From: Bacillota bacterium
GTDB taxonomy: Bacteria; Bacillota; Bacilli; Alicyclobacillales; SLC66
Length of the DNA stretch: 49,749 nucleotides
NCBI GenBank assembly: GCA_021821185.1
Contig: JAKACU010000001.1
Coordinates: 1-49,749, forward strand
Direction of reading: 5' to 3'
This document shows positions 1 to 10,122 of the stretch, piece after piece (the stretch's first letter is position 1; each line of letters begins with the position of its first letter). Position numbers and translations under genes: made by a program. The notes under the pieces are model-generated. The model did no database searches and had not been told where the DNA came from. It saw nothing but the letters and a program-made list of their open reading frames with translations.

Positions 1-51
1 AGGCACGCCGCCAGCGTTCGTCCTGAGCCAGGATCAAACTCTCAAGCATTG
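1..51 (-). rRNA. rrs: 16S rRNA, 5' end only (partial)
   Basis: The reverse complement contains the universal bacterial 16S 5' motif AGAGTTTGATCCTGGCTCAG followed by GACGAACGCTGGCGGCG. Only about the first 50 nt of the gene lie in the window; it runs off the left edge. The exact mature 5' end (near position 51) is estimated from the usual distance of about 8-10 nt upstream of AGAGTTTG. A 16S gene directly after gyrA, transcribed away from the origin, is the arrangement of rrnO in Bacillus subtilis. Confidence 0.95.
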
Positions 52-150
52 TACTTCGTCTTACACGTTGTCCTTCTCTATACGATGTTTAGTTTTCAAG
101 GATCCACCGGGCTCGCTTGCTCGCCCGTGTCGTCCGTCTCTCGCGGCGAC
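52..150 (-). other. rRNA operon leader
   Basis: Transcribed leader between the rRNA promoter and the 16S gene. It carries a GC-rich hairpin (arms 108-112 and 123-127) and then the block TTGAAAACTAAAC, a sequence type found in Bacillus rRNA leaders and spacers that contributes to antitermination and processing stems. No protein is read here. Confidence 0.6.
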
Positions 151-157
151 AAAAAGT

Positions 158-186
158 AATATATCATCTTCACAAACCAAAGTCAA
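158..186 (-). promoter_or_regulatory. rRNA operon promoter
   Basis: On the minus strand TTGACT (181-186) and TATATT (158-163) are separated by exactly 17 nt, a near-consensus sigma-A promoter. Transcription would start near 150-152, about 100 nt upstream of the 16S gene. Further upstream promoters are possible but none is as good. Confidence 0.75.
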
Positions 187-287
187 CCTTGTAAGAACGA
201 GGAGGTTTATACCATTTTGGATTGGTAGAGATACGTTGGGTTTTGAAACGCTATCATACGTAGCCACACCCGGGCGGGCGGTGCGTC

Positions 288-473
288 ATAAGCCGGATCC
301 GATGGCGTATTGCCAATCATAAGCGTTCATGCTGCATGACTACGCCGAATCGCACGGTCTATCGCGTCTCAATCGCCCATTTCCAGGCCACAGGGACGAA
401 ATAAGCCACGACAGCCGGCTTCTTGTGGTCAGTCCCATCGCACAACTCCTATATGCCAGAAAATCCGGCTTAT
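288..473 (-). repeat. 186-bp element bounded by perfect 11-bp inverted repeats
   Basis: ATAAGCCGGAT at 288-298 is the exact reverse complement of ATCCGGCTTAT at 463-473. Between them the minus strand can form further stems (GGGAC with GTCCC, GGCGTA with TACGCC), so a structured RNA of about 190 nt with a closing stem is plausible. A candidate promoter lies at 508-536. A 32-codon frame (438 down to 340) with AGGAG 7 nt before its ATG also fits inside. It could be a small RNA, a MITE-like element or a micro-ORF. I do not recognise it as 6S, SRP, tmRNA, RNase P RNA or a known riboswitch. Confidence 0.45.
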
Positions 474-507
474 AGTCCCTACCGTAGTTTCCACCTCATA
501 TGCACTC

Positions 508-536
508 ACTATACACATACATAACAACGACCCCAA
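508..536 (-). promoter_or_regulatory. Possible promoter for the 186-bp element
   Basis: Minus-strand TTGGGG (531-536), 17 nt, TATAGT (508-513). The -10 matches five of six bases and the -35 is weaker. It would start transcription near 500, just before the inverted-repeat element. The surrounding stretch 474-709 holds no convincing gene on either strand. Confidence 0.35.
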
Positions 537-709
537 TCACCTGCGAGATTTGTTTGAAATCCCATCAAGGTCAAAAGGGCCGAACCTACCACTTTGTGCA
601 ACTATATCATGTGATGTCATGCGACGATGTCACGCAACTTGCCAAAACGGCCATACTCCACAGCCATGCACACACAACCGTACGCATGCAATGATATGTC
701 AGGGAAAAG

Positions 710-811
710 CTATTTAGACCGAGGCATTACGAGATTAACAATGATGGCCTCCATCACTAGAAACAAGACGACCACCAAGAAAATCGAGAATTGATCGATG
801 ACAAATTCCAT
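710..811 (-). CDS. Small single-span membrane peptide downstream of gyrA (33 aa)
   Basis: A 33-codon frame starts at ATG 811 and ends at TAG 710. AAAGGGAG lies 7 nt before the ATG, a strong ribosome binding site. The peptide begins MEFVIDQFSIFL and then has an unbroken hydrophobic stretch (about residues 8-28, rich in V, L, I and F), ending in a short basic tail (PRSK). That is the layout of a one-helix membrane micro-protein. It lies 63 nt after the gyrA stop on the same strand, so it is probably read from the gyrBA transcript. I do not recognise a family. Support comes from the binding site, the composition and the position; conservation is untested. Confidence 0.5.
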   Translation of the reverse strand: MEFVIDQFSIFLVVVLFLVMEAIIVNLVMPRSK

Positions 812-874
812 GCGTCGACTCCCTTTCGCTATACAATGGAGCAAGTCCCTCATCCTATTGTACTACGATTTTCA

Positions 875-3328
875 CTATTCTTCCGTATCTTCATCATCTT
901 CCGTTGACACAAGTCGTGCCACCGTACTTACTTCGTCCTCTTCGCCCACGTTGATCAACTTCACACCTTGTGTATTGCGTCCATACGTTGATATATCATC
1001 CATATGCAGACGAATGGCCACGCCTGTATTCGTGATGATCATCAGGTCTTCACCTTCATTGACCACCTTTAGACCAACGACAGGGCCGTTTTTACGCGTG
1101 ACGTTAAGCGTTTTTACGCCTTTCCCTCCGCGCGATTGCGTGCGATAATCATCAATTGTCGTTCGTTTTCCATAACCCTTCGTGGTAACAACAAGTACCG
1201 TGGTATCTGGTTGAATAACATCCATGTCAATGACTTTATCTTCGTGATCTAAGGCAATGCCTTTAACACCAGATGCAACGCGACCCATCGGACGGACATC
1301 AGATTCCGGGAAACGAATGGACATACCCAATTTGGTCCCCATAATGATATCTTGTTCACCATCGGTCAGACGTACGCCAATTAACTCATCATCTTCACGT
1401 AAAGACAAAGCAATAAGCCCAGCTTTACGAATATTAGCGAACGCGCTCAACGACGTCTTTTTCACGATACCGTGTTTTGTTGCCGTAAATAAATAGTAAT
1501 CTTCCCGTTCCATATCCTCCGATGTCGCAGGAATCACGGCGGAGATCTTTTCGCCCTGCTCAATATTCAACAAATTGATGATCGGAACTCCCTTAGCTGT
1601 TCGGCCAAGTTCCGGCACCTCATAGGCCATAAGGCGGTAGACTTTAGCCTTATTGGTGAAGATCAGAAGATTATTATGCGACGATGTTATGAACAAATGT
1701 TCGACAAAATCTTCATCCTTAGTCCCCATCGCTGTAATTCCGCGCCCACCCCGGCGTTGACTCCGATAGGTACTTGATGGAGCACGTTTGATGTAACCGG
1801 AATGAGAAATCGTAATCACAACATCTTGTTCCTGAATAAAGTCCCCTTCGTCAAATTCACCTTCTGCGGCTAAAATGCGAGTGCGGCGCTCATCGCCATA
1901 TTTGTCACGAATCTCGAGGATCTCTTTTTTAATAACGCCATAGACCAGACTTTCATCAGCCAAAATAGCACGATATTCTGCAATCAAACGCTGTAATTCC
2001 TTATATTCATTTTCAATTTTTTCGCGTTCTAATCCTGTCAAGCGCTGCAGACGCATATCAAGAATGGCCTGTGCCTGTTCTTCGCTTAACGCAAAACGCG
2101 CGATTAAGCCATTTCGTGCGATCTCAGCAGTTGCAGAACTGCGAATGAGCGCTATCACCTCATCAAGGTTATCAAGCGCTATACGCAAACCTTCCAAAAT
2201 GTGTGCGCGTGCTTCAGCTTTACGCAGATCAAACTTGGTGCGTCGAACGATAACATCTTTTTGATGCTCAAGGTAATAAAACAGCAATTCTTTGAGATTA
2301 AGCACACGGGGCTGTCCATGAACAAGTGCCAATGCATTGACACCAAACGTCGATTGCATGGGTGTGTGTTTGTATAGGTTATTTAATACAACTTGTGGAC
2401 GCACATCGCGACGCAATTCAATCAAAATGCGCATGCCACGTCGGTCGCTCTCGTCGCGAAGGTCCGTTATGCCATCGATTTTTTTCTCGCGTGCAAGTTC
2501 CGCAATCTTCTCGATCAATTTTGCCTTGTTCACCTGGTACGGAAGTTCAGTAATGATAATGCGCATCTTCCCATTTTTTTCTTCCTCAATCGTATGTACC
2601 GCTCGCATCATCAAACTACCGTGGCCAGTCTCGTACGCTTTGCGAATGCCATCTTTCCCTAAAATAACAGCCGCAGTCGGGAAATCTGGCCCTTTTATCA
2701 CCGTCATCAATTCCGCGATAGTAACGTCAGGGTTGTCAATTAACATAACAACGCCATCGATCACTTCAGTTAGATTATGAGGGGCCATGTTCGTTGCCAT
2801 ACCAACTGCGATACCCGATGAACCATTGACGAGAAGATTAGGGAAACGCGATGGTAAAACACTCGGTTCCCGTTCACTTTCGTCATAGTTAGGTACAAAA
2901 TCAACCGTCTCTTTGTTGATGTCTCGAACAAGCTCCAAAGCTAACGATGACATACGTGATTCCGTATACCGCATAGCAGCGGCTGAATCACCGTCAACAC
3001 TACCAAAGTTGCCGTGCCCATCTACTAACAGATACCTTGTCGAAAAGTCTTGAGCAAGTCGCACCAAAGCATCATACACCGCCGTATCACCATGAGGGTG
3101 ATACTTAGCGAGAACATCGCCAACAACACGAGCTGACTTTTTATAGGGCTTGTCAGGTGTCATGCCAAGTTCCATCATCGCGTAGATGATCCGACGATGG
3201 ACAGGCTTTAATCCATCACGCACATCAGGCAATGCTCGACTGATAATGACACTCATCGCATAGTCAATAAATGATGTGCGCAACTCCGAACTAATATCAA
3301 TCGGTAAAACTTTCCCTTGCTCAGCCAC
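875..3328 (-). CDS. gyrA: DNA gyrase subunit A
   Basis: This is the breakage-reunion subunit of DNA gyrase (A2B2), which introduces negative supercoils. At 817 aa it has the usual length for bacilli. The catalytic tyrosine is Tyr121 in AAMRYTE. The quinolone-resistance region reads [10 protein letters not shown] (about 77-86) with Thr82 and Asp86 at the positions of E. coli Ser83 and Asp87. The GyrA box of the C-terminal pinwheel appears as QRRGGRG, with a second related motif (QSRGGKG) later. The C-terminus is acidic. The start is GTG 3328 with GGGAGGC 10 nt upstream; an ATG 8 nt further up is out of frame. It follows gyrB by 21 nt, so the two form an operon. Confidence 0.98.
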   Translation of the reverse strand: MAEQGKVLPIDISSELRTSFIDYAMSVIISRALPDVRDGLKPVHRRIIYAMMELGMTPDKPYKKSARVVGDVLAKYHPHGDTAVYDALVRLAQDFSTRYLLVDGHGNFGSVDGDSAAAMRYTESRMSSLALELVRDINKETVDFVPNYDESEREPSVLPSRFPNLLVNGSSGIAVGMATNMAPHNLTEVIDGVVMLIDNPDVTIAELMTVIKGPDFPTAAVILGKDGIRKAYETGHGSLMMRAVHTIEEEKNGKMRIIITELPYQVNKAKLIEKIAELAREKKIDGITDLRDESDRRGMRILIELRRDVRPQVVLNNLYKHTPMQSTFGVNALALVHGQPRVLNLKELLFYYLEHQKDVIVRRTKFDLRKAEARAHILEGLRIALDNLDEVIALIRSSATAEIARNGLIARFALSEEQAQAILDMRLQRLTGLEREKIENEYKELQRLIAEYRAILADESLVYGVIKKEILEIRDKYGDERRTRILAAEGEFDEGDFIQEQDVVITISHSGYIKRAPSSTYRSQRRGGRGITAMGTKDEDFVEHLFITSSHNNLLIFTNKAKVYRLMAYEVPELGRTAKGVPIINLLNIEQGEKISAVIPATSEDMEREDYYLFTATKHGIVKKTSLSAFANIRKAGLIALSLREDDELIGVRLTDGEQDIIMGTKLGMSIRFPESDVRPMGRVASGVKGIALDHEDKVIDMDVIQPDTTVLVVTTKGYGKRTTIDDYRTQSRGGKGVKTLNVTRKNGPVVGLKVVNEGEDLMIITNTGVAIRLHMDDISTYGRNTQGVKLINVGEEDEVSTVARLVSTEDDEDTEE

Positions 3329-3349
3329 GAATGCATTGCCTCCCAGGCA

Positions 3350-5266
<1,917 letters not shown>

Positions 5267-5527
5267 TTATGGCATAAGCGAATGTAATGCGTCTACAGAA
5301 AATGCGCGCTTTTTCAGTGTTGTAGAAGAAATGGGGGATATATACACACAATCATCAGTAATAACGTAGGATTTACTGGCCTTTTCTTCTATGCGATAAA
5401 GTTTACCTAAAGTATGCATTTGGTTAAGGAATTCTTGCGTAGAATCATTTTTGGCATGCTTGACGTCAATAATGGCAATCACGTTATTTGCCGCAATAGC
5501 AATGTCGCCGCCTAGGTGAATGAACAC
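5267..5527 (-). CDS. remB: RemB/YaaB family regulatory protein (DUF370)
   Basis: Small protein (86 aa) of the extracellular matrix regulator family that occupies this slot between recF and gyrB in bacilli. In B. subtilis the paralogue RemA activates biofilm-matrix and osmoprotection genes; RemB (YaaB) has a lesser or unclear role. The protein begins with FIHLGGDIAIA, the family signature. Two in-frame GTG codons are possible: GTG 5536 overlaps the recF stop but sits only 1 nt after AAAGGAG, while GTG 5527 has a 10-nt spacing and gives the start expected from B. subtilis YaaB. I chose 5527. Confidence 0.85.
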   Translation of the reverse strand: MFIHLGGDIAIAANNVIAIIDVKHAKNDSTQEFLNQMHTLGKLYRIEEKASKSYVITDDCVYISPISSTTLKKRAFSVDALHSLMP

Positions 5528-5532
5528 GTCAT

Positions 5533-6624
5533 TCACGCTCCTTTAACCGATAGTATACCATGTGCCGTTTCAAACACCTTACGGGGCACAGACAAGGTTG
5601 ACGGAACTTGATCGGGATGCGTAGTGGTTAGAATAGTCTGTGTGCGTCCGATCAATTGTAATAAATGCTGTTGTCGAACTTCATCGAGTTCAGACAATAC
5701 ATCGTCAAGCAACAAAACTGGATATTCACCTGTCTTTTCGCGAATATGATCGACAAGCGCGATCTTAAGAGACAGGACAATAGAACGTTGCTGACCTTGA
5801 GAACCAAAGCGATCAGCTCGTTGATTAGCTAAGAGAATGGACATATCATCACGGTGGGGGCCGATCGTTGTAAATCCCTTTTGCAGATCTTTATCTCTTG
5901 CCTGATGCCACGAATGTTGCAAATTTTCGGCAATTTCTTCAAGCCCGCCATCTTCCGCACATGTGATATAAGCGATCTTTAGTTGATCCTGTGTTTCTGA
6001 GATGATGTCATCATGTTGCGCTGAAAGTTCACATAATCTAGCGACAAATTGACGTCGTGCCGTTATAAGACGGGCGCCTGCTTGACTCATTTGCTCATCA
6101 AAAACATCAAGTGCCAATGATTGTCTCATTTTTAACAATCGATTTCGTTGGTTGAGCAAATGATTATACAATTGCAGATCCTGAAGAAAACTTGGTTGAA
6201 TTTGTGACAAGCCTAGATTGACAAACCTCCGCCGATCTTCAGGACCACCTTTGACAATTTGTAAATCATCAGGTGAAAAATAAACGGCGTAGAAATGCCC
6301 CAAAAACTCCGACAGACTTTTCTTGGTCACACGATTAACCATTACGTGTTTACCTTTGCCTGTCACTTTCATAGCAAGATCTGTCGTCCCTTGTAAGCCG
6401 CTACATAAAACACGCAGCCTGCTTTCTTCCTGGCCAAATGAGATGACTTCCCGATCTAGATGAGCCCTCGGTGAGCGCCCATAAGAAAATAGAGCTAAGG
6501 ACTCTAAAATCGTCGTTTTACCTTGCGCATTTCTGCCGTATATGATATTTAAGTTTTCACCAAATTCTACTTGGGTAAAACTGTAGGAACGAACATTTTG
6601 CACATCAAGCCGTTTAACCTTCAT
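5533..6624 (-). CDS. recF: DNA replication and repair protein RecF
   Basis: RecF (363 aa) is an SMC-like ABC ATPase that loads RecA at single-strand gaps with RecO and RecR. The Walker A motif is GRNAQGKTT near residue 30. An ABC signature-like segment (GSQGQQRS) precedes Walker B in LLLDDVLSELD. The open frame extends further upstream to 6777, but ATG 6624 gives the family N-terminus (MKVKRLDVQNVRSY) and overlaps the end of yaaA by 11 nt, showing translational coupling. It is part of the dnaA-dnaN-yaaA-recF-remB-gyrBA series. Confidence 0.97.
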   Translation of the reverse strand: MKVKRLDVQNVRSYSFTQVEFGENLNIIYGRNAQGKTTILESLALFSYGRSPRAHLDREVISFGQEESRLRVLCSGLQGTTDLAMKVTGKGKHVMVNRVTKKSLSEFLGHFYAVYFSPDDLQIVKGGPEDRRRFVNLGLSQIQPSFLQDLQLYNHLLNQRNRLLKMRQSLALDVFDEQMSQAGARLITARRQFVARLCELSAQHDDIISETQDQLKIAYITCAEDGGLEEIAENLQHSWHQARDKDLQKGFTTIGPHRDDMSILLANQRADRFGSQGQQRSIVLSLKIALVDHIREKTGEYPVLLLDDVLSELDEVRQQHLLQLIGRTQTILTTTHPDQVPSTLSVPRKVFETAHGILSVKGA

Positions 6625-6832
6625 GATCTTGATCAGACTCAATACAAACGGATTGGTCTTCGTAACGTACACAATCTCCTGGGTAAAGTTTTCTTCCGCG
6701 CCTAGTTTCCCGAACGCCGTTAACCAACACGGTCGTTTCTTCAAGTAAAAACTTAACACTCCCACCAGAAGAAGCAACGCCAGTGTACTTTAGAACTTGT
6801 TGCAAGGTTACATAAGGAGTTTGAATTTTCAT
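6614..6832 (-). CDS. yaaA: S4-domain RNA-binding protein YaaA/RlbA
   Basis: A 72-residue S4-like RNA-binding protein that always sits between dnaN and recF in bacilli. The S4 fold is visible as LQQVLKYTGVASSGG, then FLLEETTVLVNGVRETRRGRKL and PGDCV. The family is implicated in ribosome maturation or function. Its start (ATG 6832) lies 6 nt after the dnaN stop with a poor ribosome binding site, so translation is probably coupled to dnaN. The acidic C-terminal tail overlaps recF. Confidence 0.9.
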   Translation of the reverse strand: MKIQTPYVTLQQVLKYTGVASSGGSVKFLLEETTVLVNGVRETRRGRKLYPGDCVRYEDQSVCIESDQDHEG

Positions 6833-6838
6833 CGTAAC

Positions 6839-7981
6839 TTATATATTGGCGATTCGCACTGGCAAAATCAAGTGCAATAAATCGTCAAGCCCGATTGGGC
6901 GAAGTACAAATGGACTTCCTGAACCGGTTAGTTCTACCCGTACTTGATCGGTTGGGGTTTGGCGCAAAGCGTCAATCATAAATTTGGCGTTACACGCAAT
7001 CATCATATCTTCGCCCTCAAACGTGATGGGATCGATAGATTCAACCACTTTACCGATCTCTGGGGAATGCGACAAAACTTCGATGTTGTTCCGCCGAAAC
7101 TGGAAACGAACGATGTTGTTATCTGTATCGCGAGCAAGCAGAGCAGCGCGCTCGACACTGTCATGGAGATCCTTCGTGGAAAAAACAATGGTCGTTCGAA
7201 ATGTCGAAGGAATAATTCGTGTCGTATCTGGGAATTTGCCTTCGATTAAACGCGACAAAAAACGTGTATTTAAAAAAGTAACGAGCAATTGATTATCTTC
7301 AATCAAAATATCGACCAATTGATCTGTGTCAGGCAGGATCTTCGAAAGTTCTATCAAACTTTTCCCAGGAATAATGGAGTCCATAAAGGCATAGTCTTGA
7401 TGTGATTCAACTTCTGTGCTTTGCGTTGACAAACGATGGCTATCTGTGCCTGTTAAAGTAAGTTTACTGTCAGAATAATTCCATAAGACACCAGTTAATG
7501 TGGGACGAACTTCTGATGAGGCTACCGCAAAAGCTGAGTGTTCAATAAGTCCTTTAAGTGATGATGCTGTTATGGCAAAACCACGTTCATCATGAACGGT
7601 TGGTAAATCTGGATATTCGTGATAATCCATACCATTTAGCTGATAGGTTGCTGTTCCTGATTGAATCGTCACGTTACTTTGCTGTGAATCAAAACGAATA
7701 AGGGAGTGAGGCAATTTTCGCACGATGTCGATGAGATAACGTGCTTGTAAAACAACGGAACCTTCTTGCTCAATTTGAATAATGCTTTGTTCTTTATCTT
7801 CAGGATTTTCGATATGCATTTGAATACCAATTTCTAAATCATAGCCTGTGATATAGAGTCGATCTTTTTGTGCTGTGAGTAAAACGCCATAAAGGATCGG
7901 TTTAGGCGTACGCGTTGGTATGGCTCGTGCTACTTGTTGCAATCCTTGTAAAAAGTCAGCTTTGCGAACGACAAAACGCAT
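6839..7981 (-). CDS. dnaN: DNA polymerase III sliding clamp (beta subunit)
   Basis: The processivity clamp of the replicase (380 aa, the usual length in bacilli), a ring-forming homodimer with three topologically repeated domains per monomer. Family features include RKADFLQGLQQVARAIPTRTPKPIL at the N-terminus and the C-terminal LPVRI motif next to the partner-binding pocket. Start ATG 7981 has GGAG upstream. It is separated from dnaA by the 164-nt origin spacer, which probably also carries its 5' leader. Confidence 0.98.
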   Translation of the reverse strand: MRFVVRKADFLQGLQQVARAIPTRTPKPILYGVLLTAQKDRLYITGYDLEIGIQMHIENPEDKEQSIIQIEQEGSVVLQARYLIDIVRKLPHSLIRFDSQQSNVTIQSGTATYQLNGMDYHEYPDLPTVHDERGFAITASSLKGLIEHSAFAVASSEVRPTLTGVLWNYSDSKLTLTGTDSHRLSTQSTEVESHQDYAFMDSIIPGKSLIELSKILPDTDQLVDILIEDNQLLVTFLNTRFLSRLIEGKFPDTTRIIPSTFRTTIVFSTKDLHDSVERAALLARDTDNNIVRFQFRRNNIEVLSHSPEIGKVVESIDPITFEGEDMMIACNAKFMIDALRQTPTDQVRVELTGSGSPFVLRPIGLDDLLHLILPVRIANI

Positions 7982-8145
7982 AAAAATTCCACTCCAATCT
8001 GGTTATTTAGTAAGTTATTTAAAGATGTATTTAAAATAATGATTATTATTAGGGCTGTGGATATGTGGATAAGTGCTATAAAGCATAGGTGGAAAAGGAA
8101 TTTGCTTGTTATCCACATGTGGATAAGTGCGTTAGTATCGGTTTA
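7982..8145. other. oriC: oriC core: dnaA-dnaN spacer with DnaA boxes and unwinding element
   Basis: This spacer holds four DnaA boxes of the TTATCCACA type: 8056-8064 (one mismatch), 8064-8072, 8109-8117 and 8118-8126 (three exact matches, the last two a head-to-head pair). On the minus strand, the pair at 8056-8072 is followed directly by CCC (8052-8054) and then TAA-TAA-TAA (8043-8051) and an AT-rich run. Boxes, a GC step, then DnaA-trios is the basal unwinding element order described for B. subtilis, where melting also occurs between dnaA and dnaN. Assignment is by motif and position. Confidence 0.85.
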
Positions 8146-9489
8146 TTACATGGTGGATATCGTTTCTCTAAGGTGTTGGACGACTTGACTAAGATGATGA
8201 TCAGCTTGAATTTCTTTTTCGACTTTATCGCATGCATGAAGCACTGTCGTATGATCTCGTCCGCCAAATTCTTCGCCGATTTTTGGGAGTGACAAGCCTG
8301 TCATTTGTCTTGCCAAAAACATGGCAATTTGCCGCGGAAAAGCGATATCTCGTTGACGCGATCGGCCTTTTAGATCTTCTGTCTTTAGATGGTAATGTGA
8401 TGACACCACGCGTTGAATATCGGTGGCTGTGATTGGTTTTTTAGCTGCTGTAGCTACCAGATCGGATAAAGCATCAATAACGAGAGATGTATCAATGTCA
8501 CGTGACATCATAGATGAATACGCGATGACGCGAATTAGGGCACCTTCTAATTCACGAACGTTTGTTTCCACCTTGGATGCGATCATATGGATGGCCTCAT
8601 CCGGAATGTCGATACCTTCCGCTTTAGCTTTTTTGCGTAAGATGGCAATACGAGTCTCAAATTCTGGCGGCTTGATATCAATGATCAATCCTCCGGAAAA
8701 GCGGGAACGTAACCGATCTTCAAGATCTGGAATATCTTTTGGTGATCGATCACTCGTGATAACGATTTGTTTATGGTCACCATGCAAAGTATTAAAGGTA
8801 TGAAAAAATTCTTCTTGTGTTGATTCTTTGCCAGAGATGAATTGGATATCGTCAATTAATAAGATATCAACCGTTCGATATTTGTTACGGAAATCCGGCA
8901 CAGAGTTTGACTGAAGAGCTGTCACAAATTCGCGTACAAACGTTTCACTTGTAATGTAGACGACGCGCGAGGATGGATTGATCTCGAGTGCACGTTGCCC
9001 AATCGCATGCATCAGATGCGTTTTACCAAGACCAACGCCTCCATATAGGAAAAAAGGGTTATAGGATGCAGCAGGTTTTTCTGCAATCGCGATGCTTGCA
9101 GCGTGCGCCAATTTGTTGCGATCGCCAATCACGAACGTCTCAAATGTATAGCGGGCATTGAACGATGTGGTTTGTGGAAATTCATTGCGATCCTGATCCG
9201 CAGACTTGCTATTTCCTGTAAGCGTTTTCGATGAATTGGCTGTTGGAAGGACAAAGTGAACTGTAATCGGTGAAGATGTCGAATCAGCTACGACATTTTG
9301 TACCGTATCAGCATAAAACTTGTTGATATGATCAAGAGCGAGTTCGGTTGGAACGCGGATCAATAAGTTTTGGCCATCAAAGGATTCAACTTCAGTGACA
9401 GCAAACCAGGTTTGAAAGATAACTTTTCCTAACTTCTTTTCCATCAAAAGAAGCGCTTTTTCCCACAGCGCTTCGGCGGAAATGGTCAT
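8146..9489 (-). CDS. dnaA: Chromosomal replication initiator DnaA
   Basis: DnaA (447 aa; B. subtilis 446) is the AAA+ initiator that binds DnaA boxes and melts the origin. Domain I occupies about residues 1-85. The AAA+ domain has Walker A GGVGLGKT (150-157), Walker B LLIDD (210-214) and sensor/arginine-finger segment LEDRLRSRF. Domain IV ends with the DnaA signature GGRDHTTVLHACDK. The open frame extends 51 codons upstream to 9642, but ATG 9489 gives the family N-terminus and lies close to a G-rich ribosome binding site. Box clusters on both sides suggest autoregulation. Confidence 0.98.
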   Translation of the reverse strand: MTISAEALWEKALLLMEKKLGKVIFQTWFAVTEVESFDGQNLLIRVPTELALDHINKFYADTVQNVVADSTSSPITVHFVLPTANSSKTLTGNSKSADQDRNEFPQTTSFNARYTFETFVIGDRNKLAHAASIAIAEKPAASYNPFFLYGGVGLGKTHLMHAIGQRALEINPSSRVVYITSETFVREFVTALQSNSVPDFRNKYRTVDILLIDDIQFISGKESTQEEFFHTFNTLHGDHKQIVITSDRSPKDIPDLEDRLRSRFSGGLIIDIKPPEFETRIAILRKKAKAEGIDIPDEAIHMIASKVETNVRELEGALIRVIAYSSMMSRDIDTSLVIDALSDLVATAAKKPITATDIQRVVSSHYHLKTEDLKGRSRQRDIAFPRQIAMFLARQMTGLSLPKIGEEFGGRDHTTVLHACDKVEKEIQADHHLSQVVQHLRETISTM

Positions 9490-9530
9490 ACAATAAAAGC
9501 CCCCCGAGATAAAAAGAGTTGGAAGCTGAC

Positions 9531-9624
9531 GTATCCACAAGGGCGGTGTGTATAACAAGCAACTTATACACAATAGCAGATGGTGGGGATAACTTATCCA
9601 CAGGTGTTCATAACCTGTGGATAA
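9531..9624. promoter_or_regulatory. DnaA-box cluster in the dnaA 5' leader
   Basis: Exact DnaA boxes lie at 9594-9602 (TTATCCACA) and 9616-9624 (TGTGGATAA). One-mismatch boxes lie at 9531-9539, 9547-9555, 9564-9572 and 9584-9592. Six boxes within 94 bp, between the dnaA promoter and start codon, match the upstream origin sub-region of bacilli and would let DnaA repress its own gene. Confidence 0.8.
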
Positions 9625-9654
9625 GTAAAACAGCCGTTCCATTAATGCTGTCCA

Positions 9655-9683
9655 ATCATATCAAAAAAGCGTTTGTTAGACAA
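9655..9683 (-). promoter_or_regulatory. dnaA promoter
   Basis: Minus-strand TTGTCT (9678-9683), 17 nt, TATGAT (9655-9660). Transcription would start near 9648, giving a leader of about 160 nt that contains the DnaA-box cluster. Confidence 0.65.
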
Positions 9684-9749
9684 CAATGAGGGGCTATTTT
9701 GCGCGATTTAGAACGTAATTTGTCGAAGAAGTAAAGGAAATGTCGAGGC

Positions 9750-9816
9750 TGTGGATAATTATTGTGCATCGTGTCTATAAAGAAAATGTACACAATAATT
9801 ATCCACATGTTGATAA
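9750..9816. promoter_or_regulatory. DnaA-box group on the rpmH side
   Basis: Exact DnaA boxes at 9750-9758 (TGTGGATAA) and 9799-9807 (TTATCCACA) and a one-mismatch box at 9808-9816 (TGTTGATAA). They lie between the divergent dnaA and rpmH promoters. The rest of 9684-9840 is AT-rich and shows no gene. Confidence 0.75.
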
Positions 9817-9840
9817 CTGCCTGTGGACGACCTTTTTAAC

Positions 9841-9870
9841 TTGACATCCGAAGGAATACGTCACTATAAT
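9841..9870 (+). promoter_or_regulatory. rpmH promoter
   Basis: TTGACA (9841-9846), 18 nt, TATAAT (9865-9870): consensus hexamers. Transcription would start near 9877 and likely runs through rpmH-rnpA-yidD-yidC-jag. Confidence 0.85.
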
Positions 9871-9919
9871 TAGAAGGTGTTTCTTCTATGAAGGGACGCT
9901 TGGGGAGGTGTGACTAACT

Positions 9920-10054
9920 GTGAAACCGACTTATAATCCTAATGTTCGTAAGCGCAAGAAAGTTCATGGATTTCGTAAGCGGATGTCTACAAAAAATGGC
10001 CGCCGTGTCTTGGCCGCAAGACGCCGCAAAGGTAGAAAAGTCTTATCAGCGTAG
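9920..10054 (+). CDS. rpmH: 50S ribosomal protein L34
   Basis: L34 is a 44-residue basic protein of the large ribosomal subunit. The frame starts at GTG 9920 behind GGAGGTG (9904-9910) and begins [13 protein letters not shown], then [20 protein letters not shown], which is diagnostic of the family. It opens the conserved rpmH-rnpA-yidD-yidC-jag cluster diverging from dnaA. A T-rich stretch follows the stop before rnpA, but transcription probably continues. Confidence 0.97.
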   Translation: MKPTYNPNVRKRKKVHGFRKRMSTKNGRRVLAARRRKGRKVLSA

Positions 10055-10122
10055 GCCACTTGTTCGGTGGTCTTTTTTTCCGTTATGACCGGGCGTGCCG
10101 TGATCAGTGGAGGTTCTACTCT

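Noticed and set aside
500..694. 64-codon plus-strand ORF between gyrA and the rRNA operon
   Set aside because: No ribosome binding site, low-complexity His/Thr-rich composition and no recognisable domain; opposite to the surrounding transcription.
2337..2780. 147-codon ORF antisense to gyrA
   Set aside because: Lies fully inside a conserved essential gene; its composition reflects the gyrA codons on the other strand.
6625..6777. 51-codon N-terminal extension of recF
   Set aside because: Runs through yaaA on another frame and does not resemble RecF; ATG 6624 gives the family start.
8549..8566. LexA-box-like CGAACGTTTGTTTC inside dnaA
   Set aside because: One base off consensus, in the middle of a coding region and far from any promoter; probably chance.
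9490..9642. 51-codon extension of dnaA
   Set aside because: Covers the DnaA-box cluster, has no similarity to DnaA and lacks a proper start signal.
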